The notes: generated by a model not told the origin, from the sequence alone. Shown: positions 12,076 to 27,776, counted from the stretch's first letter. The stretch: DNA of 64,000 nucleotides from Cladopsammia gracilis (GCA_022457155.1 JAJGOT010000433.1:102501-166500); one strand, 5' to 3'. Made by a program: numbers and translations.

Positions 12076-15000
12076 AAGTACGCTCACACTATTAAATTTG
12101 ATTACGTGAAAATTCTAGCTATGTTATAATATTATTTATCCTTTGATCAAGAAAGTACCAGTAATTAAAAATTTATGAAAACTATTGGGAGAAAAAAAAA
12201 ACTGTTCAAATGCACCCTGGAGGTCGCAGGAAAGAAAGGACTGTTTCAAATCTAAGCCTCTTCAAAACTTAATAATATTGAGGTTTTGAGGGCAAACTTT
12301 GGAACAGACCAAAACCCGTTTGTTTTTTACTTTCCTCTGTTTGAGATTATGTTTATGATTCTGAGACAAAGAAAAACAAGAATTAAACAGTGATAACTCC
12401 CTGCACTGCTATCTATTTCACAGGTACAAAGTGCAACACTTGTAAATCTGGATACTGGGGACTCTCTGGACAAGATTCTTTAGGGTGCAAAACATGCAGC
12501 TGTGATCCATTTGGAACAACAGCTGGAAGTGTAAATACCTGCAATTCAGTAACAGGACAGTGTTCCTGCAAACAGGGTGTAATTGGAAGGCAATGTGATA
12601 AGTGTTCAGATGGCTTCCATAGCCTTACACAAAATGGTTGCACCTCGTGTAACTGCTCTGCTGCGGGAACACCTCCATCACTTTTGGACAAATGTGACAA
12701 AAGTACCGGCGTTTGCTCTTGTAAGTTGAACGCGGCAGGCAACAACTGTGATAGTTGCAAATCAGGATTTTACAACCTGACTCAAAGCAATCCTCAGGGC
12801 TGTACACAGTGCGCATGTGACACCAAAGGAACCATTGGAGGATCAGGACAATGCGAGCAGCAGTCAGGAAACTGTACCTGTAAACCATTGGTTGTCGGCC
12901 AGAGATGTAACCAGTGTAAAATTGGAACGTTTGGTCTCAATCAATCAGATCCTAATGGTTGTCAACCCTGCAATTGCTTCCCTAAAGGCACTATTGACGG
13001 TGACAAGAAAAGTCCAGGTAAGTGAAGTGCACTGCAGACTGCAAAAAGTTGGTATTTTTGCATTGGTCATGAATATGAATGTGTGCGGTCTTTACACTGG
13101 AACTGATTTATTTATTAGCAGATGTACCAGTAGTAATTGAGTGGCTGGTTGCATAAAAGGCCTACATGTATATGTTGAAGTTTGACATTTTACACTCGCA
13201 AATTGTTAAGGGGTTTTTTAGCCAAAAAACGATTGTGATATTAAAACAACGATAATTAAAAGTAAACAAAGTTATAGACCAGAACATCCTGCATTTTTGG
13301 GAAAATTATGTTTTGACCTGATGAGTCATTTACATGTAGGTGCTCAGCAAGCAAAAATAATGTATTTAACAAATTTACACCGGTTTTCCGTGGTGTGGAC
13401 TCTTATTTACCACGATTTACGTCATCACATGGTCAAAATTTGTTCCACAACATTTTGACCATGTGATGACGTAAATCGTGGTAAATAAGAGTCCACACCA
13501 CGGAAAACCGGTGTAAATTTGTTTTTTTACAACAATGTTTAGAAAAAAATACAAGGAAAAATCAAAGTCTTGTTACAAAACGTGACAGCAAAGAAAGAGC
13601 AAGCGTTGTCTATAACTTTCTCGCCATCTGATTGGTTGTTTTCAAGCGCGCGTGATGTTAGCGTCAGCACCGTTGTCTGGAATCTCATTTACCACTCACA
13701 TCGACCAATCAGATTGCGAGTTTAGCGGCAATTGTGGTAAAATTTGTCTTTCATGTATTACAGGATCCTTTCTAGGCATGGCTGAGAGCTCTGTAGTCAC
13801 CCATAATTAACCTTTGACCTTCCTCTTTCAGGTGAACTTCAGTGTGTCAATAGTGGTCAATGTCTTTGTAGGACCAGTGTCACTGGACTGCGCTGCGACT
13901 CCTGTGTTGCTGAATACTACTGGAATCCATCAGGCCAAGGATGTGTCCAGTGCCAGTGTAATGTTGTTGGTTCTGTTGGTAGGAACTGTAATGATACCGG
14001 GTATTGCACATGTAAGGCCAATATTGGTGGACCCAAGTGTGTTCGGTGCATTGCTGATTACTATGGTTTTACAAGTACAGGAAGGTAAGAAATAGGTTAT
14101 CAATAAGATGAAAAGATAAAAACTATTCTTTGACATTTGAAGTTGAAGTAACTGGATTTTTTTCGTGCCACATGATCAAAAACTCCAGTGTGAAATAATG
14201 TCAGTCTGTTAAATGTTAATCTGAAAAGCGTAAGATGTTTAGTGAAAACTAAGAATAAAATGCAAAAGATTTTACTGACCAGATTTTAGGTGTCCTGTTT
14301 ATTGAAAGGTAAGTAGTTCGACATTTTTTGTGTCCACTGGTTGCTTAGCAACAAAGTAGACACTATTCCATCATGTGTGTAACGTAAGTCCAAAAGTGTA
14401 ACTACAATAGAATTCATGAATCATACTAATTATTATGAAATAGTGCAGTTATGTCCAGGATTGCAGATAATTAGATGCATTACAAATTTAATAAGTTCTA
14501 CTCAACCTCAACATCACTTGTTTTCAAAAAGTCAGACAGTAAACGTCACGAAGTGTCCTCGAAATTCTGCTCTTTAAGTAAAGATAAACAGGTGAGTTTA
14601 CCCTAACCTAAAAACAACACTAACACCAATGCTTACATTACATTTCAAAAAAGATAGTTAACACTTAGACCTAATGGGATACTTCTTGTTGCATTGATAT
14701 CAAAATTTGTCATGCATCTAATTATCTGCAATCCTGGACATAAGTGTCCCCAACATTTCATTCTACCTTGTTCCTTCTCCTCGTTTTTCATCCCACCTCT
14801 CTTCTATTGTATCTCATTTCTTTCTATTCATGTTCCATTCTATTGCATTAAATAACGCAGTAGACACATGCAGTCCTCAACTGCCATTTTTTTACGGTGT
14901 AGACTGCAAAACAGTCTGTATATTCATGCACAAGTCGACCAAAAAAGTGGTGATAGCTGAAATAGGGGAATGGAATCAGGGCGAGTCTGAATACAGCAAT

Positions 15001-18000
15001 TGAGACTGAGGAGTTCACCTTGTCTCGCGCGTCCCGTCGAGTGTTTGAACTTTGCACCTCAATCTTCCTCAAAACCTGACTGTTTTTCAGGTTTAGTTAA
15101 GTTCAGCTGCTCACCATTCCTTTGCCTGTTTTCACTGTTTTGCTTGTTTCACTGCAGTAATTACACTTTTCTTTTTATTGTATTTTTGTCACACTAGCTG
15201 TATGGCTTGTAACTGTAATGTAGCCGGCAGTCTTCTCAGTCAGTGCGATGAAAGTGGCATATGTACATGTAAACAGAATGTAGAGGGAAATAAATGCGAT
15301 CAGTGTAAAAGTGGAACAGTCAATCTTCAACAGAACAACAAGTATGGCTGCAGTGGAGGTACATGAATCTTTGAAATTAATACAAAATTAAAGAGGAAAA
15401 AAGTAGTTGTCATAACGGTTTAGAACATTTTGAACAGTGTAACATGATGATGATGATAACTTTATTTCTGTGTCAAGATAAAAAAAGAAAAAAGACTAGC
15501 TGAAGGAAAAATTCCTTCTACTAATAGGGGACACACAAAAAAGTGAATAACATGCCATTAACATTAATAAAGAGAAATACTGTATGGTGCATGTAAATGT
15601 TAAGCTTGGTCATGAAATGAAAGTATTAAAACTGTGTACAGTTTGTCTTGAGCATGCAGGACTTCAAAAGAAAAAATCTGAGTCCCCGACACGAGGTGAA
15701 CTCATGACCTTCGGTTTGGATCAACAGTGTTGAGAACGTCATGACACCATTATTCTCATCACTGTGTCAGCAATTAGTCACAACATTGTTCAACATTGAG
15801 CAATGGATGTTTAATGACGATAAAAAATGTTTCATTCGCTTCACATGTAAACTAGACATGACTCGAAAATTTTCAGGCAACATTTACATGTAGTCCCAGA
15901 GTCCTTACAAAACCTATATACTACACTTGTGGAAACATTTAAGAGTTTTCTTCTGTTGTTTTATTACGGTTTGGTGAAACTCCAGCTACTTTCGTAAGCC
16001 AAATTGGTTCAAAATCACATGTAAAAACTTAGGTCTTACCAATTAGAGCAGTTTTCATTGAGTGTCGTGAAATTAAAACTAAAGTAATCACTCTGGCCAA
16101 TCACAACAGAGCAAACAATCAAAGGAACCAATCAGAACTCAAAGCAAATATATGTTGCCGGCGCCAAGGGCGGGAAAACGTGTGCGAGTTAGTCACCATT
16201 GGTTTTGGTTTTACTTCTGATTGGTTGAGAAAGTGGCGCGAGATTTTTTAGCCAATCACAAAGCGTAGAAATGCAAAATCAGAGCAATCGTGCATGGAAT
16301 TACTTTTGACACTCAATTGAAGACTGCTCTAAGGGCTTTTTTTAGTAATTTAATAATGAATGTTCTGCCGTTTATTTTAGCTCCTTCAGAACAGCCCGCA
16401 CCATTTGCAACAGTCCTATCCCCTCGCACAATAATGCTAACATGGTCCCCCCCTGACAACCCTAATGGAATCATCTTACGGTACGAGCTGTACAGAAATG
16501 GGACACAAGTTTACAGCGGACTTAATCAAACATTCAACGACACTTCACTCACTCCTGATACTGTGTATTACTACTACATCATCACTTACACAGCTTCAGG
16601 TAATACGAGAAGTTTAAACGATGGTAAAGTTTACCGTACGTTCCAAGATGCACCTGCGGGAATTTCCTCACCAGTCATCACAAATATTCTTCCACGAAAT
16701 GCAACCGCGACATGGCAGCTTCCCAGCATGCCAAACGGGCGCATCATCGAATATCGATTGATAACCACCAGTAGCAGAAGTGCTGTTGAAGTTGTTCATT
16801 GCAGAGGTATTATTTTTACGTGCAATTTAGGTGGACTCAGCCCCTACACCGTGTATAACTTCTCGGTTGAGGCGTGCACGAATGGCGGGTGTGGCCGAAG
16901 TAATGTGACAACCAGAGTGACACATCCAACGCTTCCGGACTTCCAGCCTGCACCTAATGTGACGTCACTTCCGGGAGGTAAAGCTGTGGAAGTGGAGTGG
17001 GACGAGCCGCCGGAACCGAATGGAAGAATCCTCCGTTATGAGCTGTATATGCGAGGTTCGCCTTTCCAAGGGAGTGGAGCCTTGAAGTACAACAGCAATC
17101 CTGCGCATGATTCTATTCCTGAGCACTTTAGAAAGACCAATATCACGGGGTTGCAACCATTCACAGAGTATGAGTTCAGAGTGAAAACTACTACTGCGCA
17201 AGTCAGTGGTGAGCGTTGGAGTGACTGGACACGCCACAGGACTGGGGAAGGCAGTGAGTACCTCCTATCCATTATAACGCTTCAACCCTTTAACTCCTAA
17301 GATTGCCAAAGATAAAAATTCATATAAAATTCCAAATTTCATTTTGTAAAATATTGAAAAACAAGTTGTTCCATACAAAAGTACTGATGAAGAGGTTACA
17401 TTTGAATGGTCACACCATAGGATTTTATCCACAGACTCATTAAAACTACAATACAATTGTCAATACAATTGTCAATTGTTGACTCTGGGAGTGAAAGGGT
17501 TATTTTAGTGCGCTTTCAAGAAAACATGGAATTGGTCTCAGTTTCAGTTTAAACATGTTTTTGCTTATTTGTGTCTTGAATCAGGAAGCGACTTTTTTGT
17601 CAACAAAGTTGATAATTGTTTCTAAAGGCCTGGTCGCACTACAGTCAAAAACAAAAATTAGCCCGTGCAAAATGACATAAAAACAAAAACATTCCACAAT
17701 AAGCGTGTTCCACTGGAGCGGTTTCTTTTGTTTTCCTCGATTTTTGCACGGGTGGATTTTTGATTTGGACTGTAGTGCGACCAGGCCCTTAAAGCTTTGC
17801 TTCTTGTTATTGTTCTGTTGTTTTCTTGCCATGTTGCATGAAATTCTTTACAAAACGTTTTTTGTATTAATTTGTGCCTTAAAAAAATATAAGAAAATAA
17901 TAGTAACGATGTAAAAGTCGCACATAAAAAAACAAACGTTGCCCTATCTTCGGTGACGCAAGGGCAGCTACTCGGGGCGGAACAAAGTAAAAGCTGTGCA

Positions 18001-21000
18001 AAAATTGTAGAACTTTTGTTGTGATGATTTTTGCCTGGTTTAACTTTTTAATTCGTTCCGCCCCGACAAACTGCCTCTGGATCTCCGAAGATGACGTTGC
18101 TCTAAACATAACACATAAAAATGGCCAGAAAGGTCAAAGCTGATTTATTTACAAAATTCCAGTTTGTTGAAAGAAGATTTCTTAAAGGTTAACATCATTG
18201 TTTTCATTCTAAGTTCCTTCAGGTGAAAATGCGATGAACCCTAGTGCAAGTCCCTTCAACAGCAGCGCGGTTGTTGTGTCTTGGAATCCTCCCCAGACGC
18301 CACAAGGAATCATCACTCGTTATGTTATTTACAAGTACCAGCCTCCTTCAAATACAACGGCCGTGAGAGCCACGGAAGTGCCTGGGTCCCAGAGGCAAGG
18401 AATGGTTGTTGAACTGAAGCCTTATTCAGAATATAAATTTACAGTGAAAGCTTGTAACAGTTATGACTGCTCTTCGCATAGCTCAGCAGCTCTTGCACGC
18501 ACGAAAGCTTCGGGTATGTGGTAAATAACTTAATCGTCATAATACTTTTTGAGTGTTGCGATGTAATTAGATTTATGTCATTAACTTTGGAGATGCATTG
18601 CAGAAAACTAACTGTAATAAACGCAATGTTTTAAAACATGAAACAGTGATGGAGATTAGCACTTACCCGCTTGCCCAGGTAAAATATTTCAATTAATCGT
18701 CTTGGGTGAATACAAATTGTCAGTACAATTTTTGGATTCATTCGTGTTGCTATGCAGGCTATATCAGTATATGGTTATATTTTTAGTGCTTATGCATGCT
18801 GTTCGTGTTTACTTTCTACACAGCTCCCGAGGGTCAAGGTTCACCTGAAGTGCTGTCAGTTGATTCATCCACAGTGTATCTCAAATGGCCCCCACCCCAG
18901 ACTCCTAACGGTCCGCTGCCACCGAGCTATAATGTGAGCCGAGCCTTCTCAGCACTTCACCAATCTCCCCCATTAGTAACAGCAGGAGTACATTTCAAAG
19001 GTCTCGGGTACTACAAGTTTCCGTCGAACTTTGTCAGATCGGGAGCAGAAAACAACATAGAGTTGTGGTTCCGCACACAGTACCCTTTTGGGTTGATTCT
19101 TTTCCTGGTATCCGATGGCTCTCAAACTGACATGTTAGCAGTGCAAATGCGTGACGGTAAACCATGGTTGATATTTGATAGTCAAGACGGTCCTGCTAAC
19201 TTCACCATCAGCGAGTCTGTGCGCTTTGATAATAACCAGTGGCATCATTTGAAGGTCACACGTGTACGCCGCACGGGAACTCTCACAGTAGACAGTTACA
19301 GCGCTAGTCAGGACAGTCCTGGAGTAACAACTGTGATTTCCACCAATACGGGCGTTTATATCGGCGGACTTCCTCCTTCTTTTGTCTTCTTCCGCCCCAA
19401 CACTGGCGATTCTGAAGTCATGAGGTACAATTTCATTGGTTGCCTGCGCGGAATCACGTCGGAAGGGAAGAACCTGGACTGGACTTCCGCACTGGAGGCA
19501 GTCGGAGTTGAACCACCGAGGAACGGCTGTCCAGCAAGGGAAGGAAACAAGGCGATGTTTCTCCGAGGAGGTGGTTATGTTGCAGTAAATAGGCAGAGTG
19601 CTGACATTCTTCAAACCAACATATTCAGTTTTACACTGAGATTCCGCACTCGGCTGTCGTCAGGTTTGCTTCTATTTGCACACGGACCGACAAGTACGTT
19701 CGCGATCGAGTTTGCCGATAATCAAGTGCAAACAAAGTATTCTACATCCAGCATGCAAGGAAACGTAACCATTCAGCCCATATCTGGCGAGATCTGGGAC
19801 GGAAAATGGCATACCTTAACAGTAACCAACTTCCAAGCTAGCGGGTTAAGCGTTTTCCTCGATGGCCAAACTAATGTTGTATCAGGAATCAACAACCTTC
19901 AAATTGAATCAAGTATTTACGTGGGAGGGGTCCCTTGGGGCTCTCAAGCGGAGACTGTTGCACGGCAAGCTGGAGTGAATGTGGAGGCCTCATTTGGTGG
20001 TTGTATAAAAGTATTCTCCGCAGCATCAGAGATCAAATATTACCGTGACGTCACTGCAATGCATAACGCTGACCTTGATGGATGTCCTGAGTCCAAGGTA
20101 CTGGTCAGCAATCAAAGCTTGCCTTTTAATTGGTCTGTGGTGTATTCTGGGAAGACTGAGACGTTTAATGATTCAACAGTTGAGTCATTTACTGGTAAGT
20201 CGAAAATATTAAATTTGTCCGTTTTATCAATTATGTCTGACATGTTCTTGGTCAGGTAGGTATAAACTTTGTGGTTGATTTAGTCTCCTGCCCTTTAATT
20301 TCGATTTATATTCTATAACTAAGTACTGTTATCTGTTCATACTTCCCCTCCTTATTGGATTGATGTAAAGCGCCTGCAGTTTTTCTAGTCAGTGCGTTTT
20401 TCTACCTCGTCCCCAACCTCGTTCCCAGAAGAGAGACCCTGGGAACGAGGTTGCCTCGTCCCCAGGGCCTTGTCCGCTTTGTTCAATTCAAAATGGCAGG
20501 TCGGGCGGAGAAGGCCCTGGTCAAGACCATTTCATTGTGTGTCACGTGACAAAATACTCCACGATTCTTGTAGCATTTTGGCAGCCATGTCCAGGCTCTT
20601 CTCCGCCCGACCCGCCATTTTGAATTGAACAAAGCGGACAAGGCCCTGGGAACGAGGGTGTGCGTTTTTATTACGCAGGGTTCAGATTCATACAATTTAG
20701 ATCCACAGCTTACGGAGTTACAAAACATACTTGACTGTTCACAGTAATTTGTATTCTTTTGATTCTGTTTTAGATTATCTGTACCGTGTGGAAAGTTATC
20801 ATGTTGGTGCCACAGGCTCTGCTAAAAGCGCATGGATTGCCACACGTAGCGGGCAGGGAGGTGAGATGGAACAAATAACTTTAGGGACACTGCTCCACCG
20901 AAATAAAAACTTTTGTTTACGTTATTTCCAAGTTATATCAACAAATGCCACCAAATATTAAATTTACTGGATGAAGAAATTTTATATAGCAAAACAAAAG

Positions 21001-24000
21001 CAGTAGTTTGGAGATAAAGTGCTGGGTCCGGTTGTTCGAAATCCGATAAACGCTAATCCCGGATTAAAAGTAAACCGAGGATTTCATTTCTCTGTTTAAA
21101 AAATGTTTTCAAAAGGTCATTTATAGCTAGTAGTGAAGACAACTTTAAGTCGAAACTGAAGGACAGAAAACTTTGGAAAATTTTCAGTTGTTGAGTTAAT
21201 TAACTGAATTCAAAATTGACGCTAATCCTGGGTTAGCTTGATCGTGCTTTGAACAACCCCACCCTGGCTTGCAAGGATGAATGCAAGAAATCGAAACTGC
21301 TATTTTTGTGTTTGTCCTTTTAGTTAATATTTCTTTGCTGTCATCGCTTTTAGCATTTTTTTCCTTCCTATTTGGAAACAAGAACAAGAAATATGTACTT
21401 ATTGACTAAAAGGGAGGACCGGATGGGAAATTATTAGGCTCGAGGTCCGTGCGCCATGACCGAGAGCCAAATATTTTCCCATCCGGCCAGACCTAACTTA
21501 GTCAATAAGTATTTTATGATATGACCAAATTGGAGACAAAATTACTTGAAATCTTAGCCTGTTCCAGGTCCCGATCGCGCAAATGCGTACGGCCCTCATA
21601 CGGGACTTTCATCAATGGTTTTGCAAAGAAAAGGTTCGCAGGGCCGTACGGGTCATATGATAATAAAAGTTATCATCTAGGGAATATGACTTGATGCACT
21701 GTCATACTCTTACAATTAAAATTATTACGTCAATCTGAATTTTAAATCTTAAACTGGATCAAACACTTTTAGTGAAGCTTATTTGTACATTCTTTTCTTC
21801 AAAGCACCTACTGGTCTCCAGGCCCCCATACAGCTGATACCTCTTCCCGGCGGGACAACAGTGAGAGTGACCTGGGCACCACCACAGCGGCCAAATGGAG
21901 TCCTAACAGAGTACAGGATATTGTCCTACCGTGTCCACCCCCCTCAGGCAGTTCCTGGAGAGACAGTGGTCTCAGACACAGGTGTCCTGAATGCCACCAT
22001 CTCAGGCCTTCAACCTTACACAACTTATGAAATCAAGATCCAGGCCTTCACCGTCGGCGGAAATTCAATAGGACCTGGAAGCAATGTTACCACTGAGGAA
22101 TCAGGTATTTGAAATTCGTCTATTTTTTTGCTAAGTGAATCGCGAAGCTTTTTAGCCACCTATCGTGGAGAAAGTTGATTCAGAATATTAAAATGTTATA
22201 ATTTTATGGCGATTTTGTTATATTCAAATCGTCATGCAATCGGATGAAAGTACAATTATAGTAAACAATGTTTAAGACAAACTGTGGAAACAGGTTAAGA
22301 GAGTTTTCCTGGAAAATATTTTCATGCCTTTGTGGACAAACTGTCAACGGCCTCAGTCACGAAGAAATTCTCTGGTTCCCAGAGACGTTTTTGAAAAGTA
22401 GATTTTAACATATAACTTTAAAATAAACTATGAGTATTCATAGTTATGTTTTGAAAGCTATAAAACTCGTTTTCTATCTTTTTAGTTCCAGACGGTGTCC
22501 AGGGCCCTTCAGCTGTCCGACATCCCCGAGAACTTGAGGTGTCCTGGTCCGAGCCAGTACACCCGAATGGCATCATAACCTTGTACAATCTGACATTGGA
22601 CGGACAACTGGTGTACAGTGGGAAAGATAGCAACTTCACAATCTCAAACTTACAAGTTTACACTGAATACGCATTACAACTCACCGCCTGTACACGAATA
22701 GGATGTGCTCAGGGACCGGAGGTTCGTATTAGAACAGGGGAGTTACCCCCCGAGGGGGTTAAAACCCCAAGGGTATTGGTACGTGGGAGAACCGAGGTGG
22801 AAGTGTCCTGGGAAGAGCCGCTTATTCTCAATGGAGCGATTGTCCGTTATGAAGTACTGTTTGCGACTAACGATGTCCTGAGTGCGTATGTTTCAAAATT
22901 CAATGCCACTCCAAATGTGTTTAACACCGTTATTAGGAATCTCACAGCAGGAACCTTGTATTTTGTTCGAGTACGTCCCTTTACTGGCGGCGGTGGAACC
23001 TTCAGCAATGCGTCCCAGGTGAGAACGCACGAGGATGTACCTGATGACATTCCAGCCCCTACAGTGGTCCCCCTCAGTCCATATGTTTTATTTGTCATTA
23101 TTCTGGCACCAGAAAAGCCCAATGGAATCATCACGCGTTATGAGCTGTACCAAGACTCCACTGCAGACCCCGTGCTGAACAATACACAGCTCTCAAACTA
23201 CACGGCAAGTGGGTTTGCACCGTATAGCCGCCATACTTTCCGCGTACGAGCATGCACAGCCCAAGGGTGCGCCTACGGTGCAGAAGCGGTTGCATACACT
23301 AAAGAAATCGCGCCTAACGGAACAGTTACTCTGACTACAAGCATCCGCAATGCTACAGCGGTTAACGCTCGCTGGACACGCGTGGCAGTGCCCAATGGAA
23401 GATTATTCTATAATCTGATGATTCAAGGTAGATTCATAGTGCCAGGCTCCAACGAGCTGAGAACCGAGGAGCGTGTGGAAACAGGTATTTCGGTGGAGGA
23501 AGCTGAAAAGGATTTCATCTACAATGGCCTTCTTCCCTTTAGCAACTACACATTCTGGGTGAATGCGTCCAATTCTGTTGGCTTTATTGTTAGTAACAAT
23601 ATCACTGGCTCCACCCCTGAAGGAGGTAAGTCTCGTCTTTGCGTGTGGTTAGGTCGTGACTTTCAGGGTTTTCATTTGAGGCCGGAGGCCGGACGTTTCG
23701 TCTGGTCGTTTTCCATTCCACGTCCGGTACTTTGATACCAATATTTGGGAGTTTTTTTATTTTATTTATTATTCACGTCCGATGCTTTCAGAAATATGTC
23801 CGCTACTTTACAAAACTGTTGAAAACCCTGGACTTTAAGGGGCTATGTCACCGTTTCTTTAAAAAATAGAAAAGACATTGATATCAGTGGAAACCCAGAA
23901 ATGATGGTTTAGTTTTGTTTTCAATTATTCTACTAGTGCCCTATAAGAGTAAAAATAAGTGTCTTGGGCTGCAGATGGTTTTCAAGTTTATCACCTTGTG

Positions 24001-27000
24001 TTTTGGAAAAATTTGCTATAACTCTGATTATGGTTTATTCTCTCTTCAAGAATTCAATTGATATCTTTCTCTTAATGTTCTATAAGTATTCCATGTATGA
24101 CAAAGGTGCTTAGTTTTAATTTTGGACAGTTTTATCCAAGAATGTCAAAATTCCCATGACATAGCTTCTTTTTAAAGCAGTTTTCAATTGAGTGTGGTGA
24201 AACCAAAACCAAAGTAATTAGTCTGACCAATCACAGCAGTCGTAAACAATCCAATGAACCAATCAGAGCTCGAAGCAATTACGTGCCGGCGGCGCCAAGC
24301 GCGGGAAAACGCGTGCAAGCAAGTCACGATTGGTTTTGGTTTTACTTCTGATTGGTCCAGAAAGTGGCACGAGATTTTGTTAGCCAATCACAAAGCGTAG
24401 CAATGAAAAAGCAAAGCAATTGTGAAATTACTGTTCACACTTAATTGAAAACTGCCCTATGACGTGATATTGCGCTTAGTAGGAAAAAAATGGTTAACAC
24501 TCGTTAACACCTCTCAAACGGACCTTTCCTTTTCACTTCAAGTTACATGAAGTAAAACCTATTTCACACTTAGAGTGAAATTAGAAAAAAAGATCAGTAA
24601 AGTGTATGCCTCGAACCCGAGTCGTTTGCTTCATAACTAATATCCTTATCCACTATACCAACGTGGATTAGCTGCCGGGAGATGTAATTTTTAACATATT
24701 TATAGAGTTACCCATAACAATAAATGAAAGCTAACCGTTTTCAAATCAGTGCTTAACCCTAAACACTGTAGATCAATGCTAAACCCCAAAACGCTACTCT
24801 TTGCTTAGCCGGATCTCTGTTCTCTCAGTTCTCTGCCCAATAAAATGGGGTTCTGTTCTCGTGTAAGTCAGTACTACGGTATAATGATAAAAAATACTAC
24901 GTTGTGTAAAACCTCATAAGGTGTCCAAGGTCCGTTTGAGAGATGTTAACGAGTGTTAACCGAAAAAAATATTATTTCATCTTGAATTTCAGTTCCTGGT
25001 GGTCTGAAAGCACCCAACGTCACCGTGCTAAACTCCACCTCAGTTCATGTCACGTGGGAACAGCCCGCATTGCCTAATGGAATTGTTCTTGGCTATGGAT
25101 TGCATCAGAAAAGTGGCGCCGTGGAAACAGTGTTGTTCAGTGGAGTGGGATTTAGCTTTACCGTCACTAATCTCCAGCCTTTCACGGTCTACGAATTTCG
25201 TGTCAATGCCAGCACCATTGCAGGGTCTGGATTTAGTGAGTGGAGTCGAGTCACGACCTTTGAAGATGGTAAGTTTGTAGTCTGGGTAAGGGTGGGGGGA
25301 GGCGGGGGGATGGGCGGAGTACTCTACTGTTAAGCCATATTGGTATGTATCGCACCAAAAAATGTTATGTGGTTTTTAACTTTTTTGGTGCGGAGGAGTG
25401 GGAAAGAGATTTGTCGATTTGGTATAGTCCAGAGTGCACCAAAACCTCTGTCGGATTGTCCGGGACAAGTAAAAATTTGATTTGGACAAGTAAATATTTA
25501 ACATGACTTGTCCGAGGGACAAGCACATTTCATTTGCATGCTGAGATATGAACTTCATCCATTAACAAAAAAAGGAAGGTTCTTATTTGACAAAAGAAAC
25601 GTAACAAGTGCAACAAATTTTCCCATTTTGCAGCCTGGCTTTCTTTGGCCGCTCAATTCTAAACTTTCTAATTGTAAAAAGTTATAACTTTCTCCGTGTA
25701 CTTTTCTTTAATCTGCCCGCCTAGAATAGCCTTTGCTAAACGTGGGCAGCTAAAATGTAACTGTTTTTTTGAAAATAAAGACTTTTTGTTGTTTATTGTT
25801 ATTTCTTTGTATTTTTTTACAATCGTTTTGCACAAGGCTTATGAAGCACTTTTGGATTTCGGACAACCACATTCTTTTTGATGCTTGTCTGAAAGACAAG
25901 TGATTCATTAAAGTTTTCTCTTACTCAGTATGTCCCGGATAAAACTTAGTCTTATTTACTTCTTTTGCAAACAGAGAGCTTTACGCCTGCTGATTACAGT
26001 ATTAACACTAGTAGATTTTGACATTTAATTTTTCACTTAAATGAAACACTACATTGAATATCATTTTCCTTGCTTTCCAAGTTCCCACCGCACCGGACCC
26101 CCCGGTTTTTACAGCCGTGACCTCGACCTCGCTGACAGTGAAATGGGACCCACCTGATCCAGCCAATGGGGTGCTTCTGCATTACGTCATCTACCAAAAT
26201 GGCACCGAGATCAGGAGGGTAATGGGTAACGTCACTAGCTACCGGGTAACTGGTCTCCAGCCCTTCACGGTCTACGTGTACAAGCTGAGTGTGTGTACAG
26301 CGGTCGGCTGCAGTAACAGCTCCAACTCAGCGCCGCAGATGACATTAGAATCAGGTAAGAAGCCTTAGATTAGAATAAATCATTGATATTGAAGGTGCTA
26401 ATAAATATGCAAACCTTGCGTAGCGCTTCACACGTGGCTATTGCATGCTACAAGTTTCAGATGTTTTGTTATTGCAGTCACTCCATATTTTCGATTAGTA
26501 AGGCATTTGCAGTTAATGAATAAACGACTTATTAGTATATAGCGCACATGTCTCATGACGCTTTTACATACACTTATGAGAATGAGATCGGACGTCAGCG
26601 TATGAAGGCGCGTCAGGCAACCGCTATCGGTCCACTGTTGATCTCATCTCCCCCACCCCACCCATGAACAATGTATGGCACTGAGGGTGGTCACAGCCAG
26701 GGTTTGTTACTTCCTCAGTGGTTCTTTTACGTCCCCATCGGAGACGGGACCGCTATTTCTACGTGGCCATCCGAGCCATTGTGCAGTGACGATTCTGCGT
26801 ATTTAACACTGAAATACTGCGAAGGGAAGATTTTTTGATATGTTCTGTCAAGACATCTAGGGGGAGCACGATACTGTACGGCAACCAGCTGCTTCATGTT
26901 GCATAAAATAGAGCCTGGCGCTGACCAGAGGAGGCATCGGACTGTAAAGTAGACATTACCTTTAGCTTTGTGGTATGTTTGGTTTTCAGGTCCCCAAGGT

Positions 27001-27742
27001 TTGTCTGTGCCAAGGCTTTCATCCCCCACAGGCAGAACAGTAATAATAGAGTGGGACCCGCCTTCGGTACCAAACGGCATCATACAGAAATACCAGATTC
27101 AGCGGCGGCTCATGGGAGGTGTAAATCCTTCTGTTGTTTCTGAAGTGAATGCTTCTCTTTCGCGGCGATACGTGGATAACACTGTGCAGCCGCTTACCGC
27201 GTATCAATACCGCATCGTAGCATTTAACAGCGGCCCCGGCGATCCGAGCCTTTATGGTAACATTACTACGGGGCAAGGAGGTACGTAATGACTGGATAAC
27301 TTATGGATACAAAGAAAAACTGACTTGTTTAAGTGCAACGGTTTGTCCTGCCAGCTCTGGCGCCTTGCATGCGTTTGTTAGTGGGTACGAAAAGCTATGT
27401 TTTGTGCGCAACGTTGACGACGAAGATTCCGCAGTTTTTGTTGATATTGAAAGCTTAGAAATACAATTCTTCACGCGACAAACTCCAAAACGTTGTTTTC
27501 ACGCGACAAACTCCACAATGTTGATAATCTCGTGTTTTCACGCGACAAACTCCAAAACGTTGATAATCACGTGTTTTCACGCGACAAACTTCCACACACC
27601 TCAACCTCGTTCTCACGAGAATTCTCTCTTCTCGAGAGAGGAAGAGCGAGGAGTCATTGACGTTCAGACATCAAATGCGATTTGGCAAGAATAGAAGCTG
27701 GTTATTTAACAATTAGACCCGTAGCCCGAAAGGGCTATTGAC

Positions 27743-27776
<34 letters not shown>

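Noticed and set aside
24604..24676. Functional tRNA gene on the minus strand
   Set aside because: Only the promoter-like boxes are recognisable; no convincing cloverleaf, and it lies inside a TIR element.
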